From: Niveibacterium terrae
Lineage (GTDB): Bacteria > Pseudomonadota > Gammaproteobacteria > Burkholderiales > Rhodocyclaceae
Reading direction: 5' to 3'
Length of the DNA stretch: 64,000 bases
Assembly: GCF_048213115.1 (NCBI RefSeq)
Contig: NZ_CP172404.1
Coordinates: 868,001-932,000, forward strand
Every line of letters starts with the position of its first letter. Position 1 is the first letter of the stretch. Made by a program: the position numbers and the translations under genes. The notes beneath the pieces are model-generated. The model did not search any database, was not told the origin of the DNA, and saw nothing but the letters and a program-made list of their open reading frames with translations. This document shows, one piece after another, positions 9,724 through 19,000 of the stretch.

Positions 9724-11004
9724 TCACTCGCGGGCTTCGCGGCGGCGCTTGCCCGCATCCTTGCTGTGGGCGGCCGGAGCGTTGGCGGCCTTTTCAGCCG
9801 CCTCGCGGCTGAGCGGGGCGACCTTCGCGCCTTCGCGCAGCTTGTCGGTGCCGTCGGTCACGACGTGCTCGCCGGCCGCGAGACCTTTGCTGATCACGGT
9901 CCGTTCGCCTTCGACCGTTCCGGTCTCGACCTTGCGGATCCTGACCTTCTTGTCGTCGCCGACCACATAGACGAAGGCGCCGATGGCGCCGCGCTGGATC
10001 GCCGCGTTCGGGACGACGATCGCGTCCTTCAGCGTCGCGGTGCGCAAGCGGACATTGACGAACTGGTTCGGAAACAGCGTGCCGTCGGTGTTCGCGAACT
10101 CCGCCTTCATCTTCAGCGTGCCGGTCGTCGTGTCGATCTGGTTGTCGACGGTCGCGAGCTTGCCCGTCGCGAGCGTCGCCTTCTGGTCGCGGTCGAGCGC
10201 GTAGGCGGGGAGCCGGGCTCCCTTGGCGATCTGCTGCAGGACCGGAGCGATCTCCTTCTCGGGCAGCGTGAACACGACGTTGATCGGTTGGATCTGCGTG
10301 ATCGTGACCAGGCCGTTCGCGTCGGAGCCGTGGACCACGTTGCCGACATCGACCTGGCGCAGGCCCAGGCGGCCGGAGACCGGAGCCGTGACCCGCGAGT
10401 AGCTCAGCTGCAGCCGGGCGCTGGCTATGCTGCCCTGGTCAGCCTTGACCGTGCCTTCGTACTGACGGACCAGCGCTTCCTGAGTGTCGAGCTGCTGGCG
10501 GGTCGCCGAATCCTGGGCGACCAGAGTCTTGTAGCGGGCGAGATCCTGATGTGCATTGGCGAGCAGCGCCTTGTCGCGGGCGAGCTGGCCCTGGGCCTGG
10601 GTCAGCAGGACCTGGTAGGGCCGCGGATCGATCTCGGCGAGCAGAGCGCCGGCTTTGACCGTATCGCCTTCGCGGAAGTGCAGGCGCATCAGCTGCCCGT
10701 CGACGCGCGGATGGACTGCGACCGTCGCGGCGGCCGTCACGGTGCCCAGTCCGTTCAGGAAGACTTCGACATCGGCTTTCTCGGCGCTCGCGAAGATGAC
10801 CGGCATCGGTCGATCCGGTCCGCCGTGCCTGCCCATCCCGCCGCGGCCTCCGCCCGCCGGGCCGGATCTGTCCGATGGCGTGGCGGCGGAGCGGTGCCAG
10901 AGGCCCCAGCCTCCGGCGGCCAGCAAGGCCAGGACGACAAGGGCGATCAGCGGTTTGCGCCGCGCGAAACCGCGGGGAGCGTCAAGAGTGGGGGAGGAGG
11001 GCAT
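9724..11004 (-). CDS. mdtA: RND efflux periplasmic adaptor, MdtA-type
   Basis: This is the membrane fusion protein linking the inner-membrane pump to the outer-membrane channel. The ATG at 11004 gives 426 residues with an N-terminal hydrophobic anchor (about residues 19-36), a Gly/Arg-rich linker, then VAVHPRVDGQLMRLHFREGD, the first half of the split lipoyl-like hairpin domain. A long coiled-coil hairpin follows (about 120-190), then the second lipoyl half with VTAPVSGRLGLRQVDVGN, a beta-barrel and a membrane-proximal domain. The extreme C-terminus is rich in Lys/Arg/Glu. A longer in-frame extension to 12102 runs antisense through the regulator and is not real. Confidence 0.92.
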   Translation of the reverse strand: MPSSPTLDAPRGFARRKPLIALVVLALLAAGGWGLWHRSAATPSDRSGPAGGGRGGMGRHGGPDRPMPVIFASAEKADVEVFLNGLGTVTAAATVAVHPRVDGQLMRLHFREGDTVKAGALLAEIDPRPYQVLLTQAQGQLARDKALLANAHQDLARYKTLVAQDSATRQQLDTQEALVRQYEGTVKADQGSIASARLQLSYSRVTAPVSGRLGLRQVDVGNVVHGSDANGLVTITQIQPINVVFTLPEKEIAPVLQQIAKGARLPAYALDRDQKATLATGKLATVDNQIDTTTGTLKMKAEFANTDGTLFPNQFVNVRLRTATLKDAIVVPNAAIQRGAIGAFVYVVGDDKKVRIRKVETGTVEGERTVISKGLAAGEHVVTDGTDKLREGAKVAPLSREAAEKAANAPAAHSKDAGKRRREARE

Positions 11005-11073
11005 GGGAGAGGAAGAGTGGGATCGGTGGAATGGCTGCGGCCAGTATTTCAGAGGCCGGACGGGGGCTTCTGT

Positions 11074-11101
11074 CATTCGGAACACAAAATGTGACCGAAT
11101 G
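11074..11101. promoter_or_regulatory. Inverted repeat in the efflux operon promoter region
   Basis: CATTCGG and CCGAATG form a perfect 7-base inverted repeat separated by 14 bases, lying 70-100 bases upstream of the mdtA start and just beyond the end of the AraC-family gene. Position and geometry suit a dimeric regulator, but the regulator is not identifiable from sequence. Confidence 0.4.
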
Positions 11102-11126
11102 TATATGCCTCGGCAAGGAGCGGCAC

Positions 11127-12002
11127 TCAGGCGGCGAGCATGCGGCTCTGATCCTGGATCGGCGGCGCGCCGAAGAGACGGTGATACTCGCGGCTGAACT
11201 GGGACGGACTCTCGTAGCCGACCGCGAAGCTGATGCTTGCCGCGTCGCTCTGGCGGGCGAGCAGCAGGCGGCGCGCTTCGAGCAGGCGGATCCGCTTCTG
11301 GTACTGCAAGGGACTGAGCGCGGTGACCGCCTTGAAATGCCGGTGCAGCGAGGAAGGACTCATCGCCGCGATGGCCGCGAGCGCGTCGATCCGCAAGGGC
11401 TGGGCATAGTGGCCGCGTATCCAGGCGATCGCGCGGCCGATCTGGTTCAGCCGGCTGTTCGCCTGAGCGATCTGGCGCAGCATCTCGCCCTGTCCACCGC
11501 GGATCAGCCGGTAGAGGATTTCGCGCTCGATCAATGGCGCCAGCGCCGCGATGTCGGAGGGCGTGTCGAGCAGGCTCAGCAGGCGGACGACGGGGGCGAT
11601 CAGCTCGGCGGTGAGCGGGTGGGTGGCGATGCCGGCTTCGGGCGGCAGCGGTTTTGCCGCGGGCGGGAATTCGAGCAGCATCCCGGCCAGGGCCGCCGGA
11701 TCGAGCTTCAGCGAGAAGGCCTGGAAGGGCTTCTCTTCGCTCGCTTCGCTGACCGCGCTGCAGACCGGAACGTCGATCGAGACGAGCAGGAAGCGACCCG
11801 CGTCGTATTCGAGGCTCAGCTCGCCCAGCTCGACGCGCTTGGCGCCCTGGGCGACCAAGCTCAGCCGCGGCTCGTAGACCATCGGCACCGGAGTCGAGAC
11901 CCGGGGCGTGCTCATCAGTGTCACGCGCGGGATCGCGGTGTCGCGGCGACCGTCGGGGCAGTGCCTGGCGATCAGGGTGCGCAGGCTGTTCAGGGATTCC
12001 AT
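11127..12002 (-). CDS. AraC-family transcriptional regulator
   Basis: This 291-residue DNA-binding regulator has the N-terminal domain typical of the AraC_N group (YEPRLSLVAQGAKRVELGEL, about residues 43-62) and a C-terminal pair of helix-turn-helices (MSPSSLHRHFKAVTALSPLQ, then SISFAVGYESPSQFSREYHR). I chose the ATG at 12002; longer in-frame starts would read antisense into the neighbouring dehydrogenase. It is divergent from the short-chain dehydrogenase at 12141, and this subfamily often controls such adjacent oxidoreductases. It also sits directly upstream of the efflux operon in the same orientation, so either could be its target. Confidence 0.9.
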   Translation of the reverse strand: MESLNSLRTLIARHCPDGRRDTAIPRVTLMSTPRVSTPVPMVYEPRLSLVAQGAKRVELGELSLEYDAGRFLLVSIDVPVCSAVSEASEEKPFQAFSLKLDPAALAGMLLEFPPAAKPLPPEAGIATHPLTAELIAPVVRLLSLLDTPSDIAALAPLIEREILYRLIRGGQGEMLRQIAQANSRLNQIGRAIAWIRGHYAQPLRIDALAAIAAMSPSSLHRHFKAVTALSPLQYQKRIRLLEARRLLLARQSDAASISFAVGYESPSQFSREYHRLFGAPPIQDQSRMLAA

Positions 12003-12140
12003 CGCGGAACTGTAGCGCCAGACGCCTCTCAGGGGAAAGCGCTTTGACAGGATCAGGCAAGGATAGGGAATCCTCCGGCAACCGGGTATTGCGCTCCCCC
12101 ACCTATCCTTTCGCTGTCCCGAACAACGCAAGGAATGATC

Positions 12141-12977
12141 ATGAACAAGGTATGGTTTGTCACCGGAGCTTCCCGTGGAATCGGCTTTGAAGTCGCGAAA
12201 GCGGCCCTGGCCTCGGGCGACAAGGTCGTCGCGACGGCGCGCAAAAGCGCGGCGCTTGCGGCGAGTCTGGGAGGGGACGAGCGCAATCTGCTCGCGCTCG
12301 AACTCGAAGTCGGCGACAAGGATGCGGTTCGCCGCGCGGTGGCGGCCGCGGTCGGGCGTTTCGGCCGGATCGACGTGCTGGTCAACAACGCCGGCTATGG
12401 CCAATTGGGCCTCTTCGAGGAGTGCGACGAAGCGCGGGTCAGGCGCCAGTTCGAGGTCAATGTGTTCGGCCTCTTCGATGTGACGCGGGCCGTCCTGCCG
12501 CAGATGCGCCGTCAGCGCTCGGGCGTCATCTTCAACCTGTCCTCGACGGCCGGAGTGCGGGGACTCCTCGGGGGTTCGCTGTACTGCGCGAGCAAGTTCG
12601 CGGTCGAAGGCTTCTCCGAATCGCTGGCGCTCGAAGTCGCGCAGTTCGGGATCCGCGTCGTGATCGTCCGTCCCGGGCCTTTCCGGACCGATTTCCTGGA
12701 TCCGAGTTCGGTCGATTACGGCGATCAGCGCATCGAAGACTATGCGCGCTCTTCGGCCGGTGTGCGGGCCGAGATGGGCGGGCGCAATCACCAGCAGGCG
12801 GGAGACCCGGCCAAGCTGGGCGCCGCGCTCGTCGAGCTGGCCGGACGCCGCGATGCGCCGCTGCGCTTCGCGGCCGGCAGCAACGCGCTGGGTGTCGTTG
12901 CCGACAAGATCGCGCAGCTCGGCTCCGAGCTCGAAGCCTGGCGCCCGCTGTCGGCTTCGACCGACGGGGATTACTGA
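12141..12977 (+). CDS. Short-chain dehydrogenase/reductase
   Basis: This 278-residue cytoplasmic NAD(P)-dependent oxidoreductase shows the classic SDR Rossmann motif TGASRGIG near the N-terminus, NNAG at about residue 80, and the catalytic Ser with a YCASK active-site motif (Tyr and Lys). The ATG at 12141 is preceded by AAGGA at a 6-base spacing; an ATG at 12135 abuts that ribosome-binding site and is unlikely. The substrate is unknown. It is divergent from the AraC-type regulator, which probably controls it. Confidence 0.9.
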   Translation: MNKVWFVTGASRGIGFEVAKAALASGDKVVATARKSAALAASLGGDERNLLALELEVGDKDAVRRAVAAAVGRFGRIDVLVNNAGYGQLGLFEECDEARVRRQFEVNVFGLFDVTRAVLPQMRRQRSGVIFNLSSTAGVRGLLGGSLYCASKFAVEGFSESLALEVAQFGIRVVIVRPGPFRTDFLDPSSVDYGDQRIEDYARSSAGVRAEMGGRNHQQAGDPAKLGAALVELAGRRDAPLRFAAGSNALGVVADKIAQLGSELEAWRPLSASTDGDY

Positions 12978-12982
12978 GCGAT

Positions 12983-13006
12983 CCCCGGGCCAGGCCTGGC
13001 CCGGGG
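12983..13006. terminator. Bidirectional terminator between dehydrogenase and glucan synthase
   Basis: A perfect 24-base palindrome (half site CCCCGGGCCAGG) is followed by a pyrimidine-rich CTTCTTTC stretch. It lies in the 36-base gap between two convergent genes, as expected for a shared intrinsic terminator. Confidence 0.7.
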
Positions 13007-13013
13007 GCTTCTT

Positions 13014-16000
13014 TCAGTGGGCGGGCGGCGCCTCGGCGTGTCGGGGCATCGCCACCTCGACCCAGTGCTCGCGCTGGTCGTCGGCAAGAGGGAGGGTCGC
13101 GCCGGGCAGAGCGGCGCCATCGAGGCTCACGCGCATCGCGCCCTCCATTCCCGGGTCTTCGGCGGATACCGCGATGTGATAGAGGCTGCTTCGATAGCGG
13201 TAGTCGATCTTGAAGCCGGACCAGGCCGCGGGCAGGCAGGGATGAAGATGGAGAGAGGCGGCCTCCCGCGCGAGGCCCAGCAGCGATTCGACGATCAGCC
13301 GGTACATCCAGCCGGCGGATCCGGTGTACCAGCTCCAGCCTCCGCGGCCGGTGTGCGGCGCGCAGCCATAGACATCGGCGGTCACGATATAGGGCTCGAG
13401 CTTGTAGCGCGCGATTCCCTCGCGGGTGTCCGCATGATTGACCGGGTTGATCAGGTTCAGCACTTCCCAGGCCCGCTCGCCGTCCCCCAACGCGGCGAAA
13501 GCCATCGCGGTCCACACCGCGCCATGGGTGTATTGGCCGCCGTTCTCGCGCACGCCGGGCACATAGCCGCGGATGTAGCCGGGGTCCAGAGCCGATGAGT
13601 CGAAGGGCGGGTCGAGGAGCTGGACGAGACCCGCCTCGCGGCGCACCAGGTGCCGGTCGACCGCTCCCATCGCGATCCGCGAGCGCGCCGGATCGCCGGC
13701 GCCGGACAGCACGGACCAGCTCTGCGAGATCGAATCGATCCGGCACTCTTCGTTGCTGGCCGAACCCAGAGCCGTGCCGTCGTCAAAGTAGGCGCGGCGA
13801 TACCAGGCGCCGTCCCAACCGTGCTTTTCGATGTTCCGGCTCAAGCCTTCGGCTGCGTCCGCGCACTCCCGGGCAAAGCCCGGATCCCCCTGGGCGCTGG
13901 CCAATGCAGAGAACTCCTTGAGCACGGCGCAGAGGAAGAAGCCCAGCCAGACGCTCTCGCCCTTGCCGTCGATGCCGACCAGGTTCATGCCGTCATTCCA
14001 GTCGCCCGATCCGATCAGCGGCAGACCGTGCGCGCCGAATCTGAGGCCGTGCCGGATCGCGCGCACGCAGTGCTGGTACAGGCTGGCCTGCTCGGTCGAG
14101 CGGCCGGGGAGGTCGTAGTACGAGTCGTCTCCGGCATTGACCGGCCGGCCTTCGAGGAAGGGGGCGATCTCGTCCAGCACGCCGGTGTCCGCCGTGCTCT
14201 TCACATAGCGGCAGACCGCCAGCGGGAGCCACAGGTAGTCATCGGAACAATGGGTGCGGACTCCTCTGCCGGTGGGCGGATGCCACCAGTGCTGGACATC
14301 GCCTTCCAGAAACTGCCGGCTTGCGCACAGCAGCAGGTGTTCGCGCAGCCGTTCGGGTTCCGTGTGGATCAGCGCCATCGCGTCCTGCAGCTGGTCGCGG
14401 AAACCGAAAGCGCCGCCCGACTGGTAGTAGCCGCTGCGTGCCCAGAGGCGACAGGCCAGGGTCTGGTACACCAGCCAGCCGTTGGCGAGCACATTGACCG
14501 CCGGATCGGGGGTTTCTACCTGCACCGCCCCCAGGGTCTGCGTCCACTGCCGCCATACCGCTTCGAGCGCTCCCCGCGCCGCCAGGGGACCACGGAAGCG
14601 CTGCACCAGCGCCCCGGCTTCCTCGGCGGTGCGACCGACGCCGAGCCGGAAGACGATTTCGCGCTCCTGTCCCGCGGCCAGATCGACGAACACCTGCAGC
14701 GCGCCGCAGGGATCGAGGCCCGCGCCCACTTTCCCGGAAAGACGCGTGCGGTGCAGCGCCGCCGGGTCGCTCAGCGAAGCGTTGCGCCCGATAAACTCGT
14801 TCCGGTCGCCGCTCAGGCCGCGCATCGGGTCGTCCACATCGAAGAAGGCGACGCGATCGGCGAACTCGGTGTTGTACGGGTTGCGCGCGAAAAGCGCGCC
14901 GGTCAGCGAGTCGATCTCGGTGCTCAGATGCATCGCCGATTTCGCGCGCAGATCGCCCAGCACCCACTCGACATAGCCGGTCGCGGAGAGCTTGCGCGGC
15001 CGGCCCGATTCGTTGCGTAGCTTCAGAACCGAGAATTTCACCGCGGCGTCCACCGCGACATAGACCCACAGCTCGGAGCTGATGCCTTCCGCCCGGGTCT
15101 CGAAGACGCTGTAGCCGAATCCGTGCCGGATCACGCAGGGCTCGGTGCCGCGCACCGGGGAAGGGGTTGGCGACCAGAGCAGGCCGCTCTCTTCGTCGCG
15201 CAGATAGAGGGCCTCGCCGCCCGGATCGCTGACCGGATCGTTGTGCCAGGGAGTCAGGCGGAACTCGTGGGCGTTTTCGCTCCAGGTGTAGGAGGCGCCC
15301 CCCTCGGAGACGATGGTTCCGAAGTGCGGGTTTGCCAGCACGTTGACCCAGGGGGCGGGAGTCGCCTCGCCCGGGGCCTGCGTGATCACATACTCGCGTC
15401 CGTCGGGCGTGAAGCCGCCCAGCCCGTTGAACAGGATCAGATCGCGGCGCGGCAGCGGCGAAGAGGGCTCGGGGCGGCGGTTTCGGCTGGCCGTGAAGCG
15501 CGGCATCCGCGCTTCGACGGGGAGGCGTAGGTTGAGCTGTTCGGACAGGCTTCCCCGTCCGTCGGTGAGCACGGCGCGCGCGACAGCCTGGAGCAGGATG
15601 CGATCCTCGCTCGATATCTGATCCGCCTGGCGCACGAAAATGCCGCCCGGCCGGTCGATCACGCTCGCCTCGATGCCCGAGGCGATCAGCCCCATGATCT
15701 GGTCCTGCAGCCTCTGACGGTAACCGGCATGGTCTTCGTTCCAGATCACCAGATCGACGGCCAGCCCCTTGAGGCGCCAGTAGGCGTGGGCCTGGATCAG
15801 CTGGCGCACGAGCTCGATATTGGCGGTGTCGGCGATCTGCAACAGCACGATGGGCAGGTCGCCCGAGATCGCATAACCCCAGAGGCCCGACTGCCCGCGC
15901 CGGTTCCGGATCAGCACGGCGGCTTCGGCGCGCAGCGAGGCGTTGGCGTAGATGACCGAACTGGCCAGGCGTGCATAGAGCTGGGACTCGGTTTCGCTGG

Positions 16001-19000
16001 CATTGAGCTGACGCAGCACCACCTGGCTGTGCGTCCACGCCAGGTCGAAGACGCGGTCGGCGAGGTGTCTGTCCTGGTATTTCCCGATCAGACCGACGGC
16101 CAGCTCGCGGCTCTCCGCGATGCCCGACACGATGTCGATGGTGACGGACTGTCCCGAGGCCAGACTGATCGGGTAGCGGATCGCGACGACGGGATCCAGC
16201 ACCGAGCCATCCGTGCCCGAGAGCGCCATCGGTTCGCTCATCGCCAGCGGCGCGGCTGCGCTGCGCGTGCGGCCGATGAAACGCATCCGGTCGGTCTCGA
16301 AGGACGCTTCTCCGGTGTCGGCCTCGTGCACGACGACGAGGTGAAGCATCCAGGGCGGGAATTCGCCCAGGGTGCGCGGTCTGCGGGTGCAGAGGATGGC
16401 CCGCTTCTCCTTCAATATCTCGGTCTGCACGAAGAGATTGCTGAAGGCCGGATGGAGCGCGTCCGCAGCCGGTGGCGCGATCACCACTTCGGCATAGCTG
16501 GTCACCTCGATCTCCCGGCGCAGCGCCGAGCGATTGGTGATGCGAACCCGGCGCAGCTCGATATCGTCTTCCGGCGACACGACGATCTCGGTATGGGTTT
16601 CGAAATCGGCTCCGTCGCCGCCGACCGAGTCGCGCCTGCGGAATTCGGCTCTGCCCTCGGAGAAGATGGCCTCGTAACTGAGGGCTTTCTGCCGCGTCGG
16701 TTGATGGCTGTTCGACCAGACCGTGCCACTGGCCAGATCGCGGATATAGCAGAACGTGCCCCAGTTGTCGCAGGTGCCATCTTCGCGCCAGCGGGTGACC
16801 GCGAGCTCTCTCCAGCGGCTGTAGCCGCCTCCGGCATTGCTGACCACGACATGGTAGCGACCGTTGGACAGCAGCTGGACTTCGGGTAGCGGAGTGTCGG
16901 GGCGATTGAAGACCCGGATCGGCACTTCGGCGGCGGCCGTGGCGAGGCCCGCCTCGGAGAGCAGTGCGGTGCGCGGCAGCTGCGCCGTGGCGCGGGGAAT
17001 CTTCTCCTGGAGCAGCAGCAGGGCAGCCTGGAACTCCCGGTCCGCCGCGAAGCGTTTCTGCATCGGGCGGCCCAGGATCAGGTAAGCCAGTGCGAGCAAG
17101 CTCATGCCCTGGTGGTGAGCCATGAAGGATCTGACGATGGAGCGGGATTCGCCGCGCCGCTGCCGCGCCGGCGTGTAGTCGATCGCTTCAAAGAAACCGT
17201 ATTTCCCGACGAATCCTTCGGCGGCGAGCCGCTGCAGATTCAGACACGCCTGTTCGGGCGCCACCATCAGCGCCAGCACCGAGGCATAGGGGGCAATGAC
17301 CAGATCCTCGGCCAGTCCGCGCTTGAGCCCCAGGCCCGGTACTCCGAAAGCGTGGTACTGGTAATTCAGGTGCAGGTCGACGATGTTGTAGCCGGATTCC
17401 GATATTCCCCAGGGCACTCCGCGCTGATTCCCATAGGCGATCTGCCTCTTCACCGCGGCCTTGCTGGTCTGGTCGAGCAGGGTGTGTTCGTAGCTCGGCA
17501 TCACCAGCTGCGGCATCAGGTATTCGAACATCGAACCGCTCCACGACAGCAGAACCGGCTCGCCGCTCTGGTGGGTGAGCAGACGTCCCAGCGCGAACCA
17601 GCTCTCCTGCGGCAGCTGTCCCTGAGCGATCGCGACGAAACAGCCCAGCCGGACTTCGGACGCCATCAGGTCGTAGTAGCTCGCGTCCAGCCGCCGTTCA
17701 TCGAGGTTGAAACCGATGCTCAGCAGATGGCGGCTCTTGTCGAACAGGAAGTCATATTCGATGTGCCCGAGCGCCGAGGCCTGGCTCGCCAGTTTTTCGA
17801 TTTCCGCGATCCGGGCGCTGGCGTGCCGACTGCCCTGCCGGATGCGCTGGTTCAGGCCGGCGAGCCAGGCGCGCTGCGCAGGATCCGGATTGGCCTCCTG
17901 GCGGGCGCTCAGGTCCGGGCACAGTTGCTCTTCCAGAGCGGCCAGGGTCCTCAGACTCAAGGGGGTGGCGATCAGCGCGGCGGTGGAGACGCTTTCCAGC
18001 CCGGAGGGGGCGGCCGGCAGTTCCAGCCACGGAGCGAGCAGCGTGAGTTCGTCGAGTGCTTCGCGGCACTGCCGGACCAGCTCCTCCGCCCAGGCTTGCG
18101 TGTCATCGGCGAGAGAGTCTTCGTCGGGGGCTTGGGGCTTCGCGACGATGTCGGCCAGCAGATCCGTGGCGCGCTCGAGCAGAGCGCGCAGCGCGGTATC
18201 GGTATCCGCCAGTGAGCGGTCACGCAGGCTCTGAGCGGTCCCGAGTTCATGCCGGAAGGCTTCCGCCTTCGCGGCCGTCCGGGGGTCCAGAGAGGAGGCA
18301 AGGACTTCGAGCGTGTCGCTCAGTCCGTCGAAGGTCTTTGCGGAGAAGACGGGATCGTCGGCGAGCGCGAGCAGCCCGCTGCGCAAGGTCAACAGATGGC
18401 CGGCCAGATTGCCGCTGTCGACGGTCGAAACGTAGCGTGGCGGCAGAGCCTGCAGGGTCTGGGTGTCGTACCAGTTGAAGAAGTGCCCGCGATGTCGTTC
18501 CAGAACTTCCAGCGTGCGCAAGGTGTTAGCGGTGCGCTGGACGAGTGAGCCGACCGGGATATAGCCAAAGTCATAGGCGGAAAGGTTGGCCAGCAGCGCC
18601 AAGCCGATGTTGGTCGGCGAGGTGCGGTGCGCAATTGCGATGCCCCGGTACCTCTGGAAATTGTCGGGAGGAAGCCAGTTCTCTTCCGCGCCGACAAAGC
18701 GGTCGAAGAATGCCCAGGTGCGCCGGGCAATCGTCCGCAGGAAAATCTTCTGCGCAGGGCTCAATGCGGCGGAGCGGGGGACGAGCGGGCAACTGATGCG
18801 CCAGGCGATGGCTGCGGACGCGAACCAGAGCAAGAGCACCGGGCTGGCCACGGCCAGCGCGGCAGGCCTGGATGCCCACACCAGAGCGCCGGCCCCCACC
18901 GCGATCAGCGGGGCAATCCACATCGAGCGCAGTGATGCGGCCAGCTCGTTCTGCGGGTGGGCAGAATCCCGCGCCGTCTCACCCGACGGCTTCCACTCGA

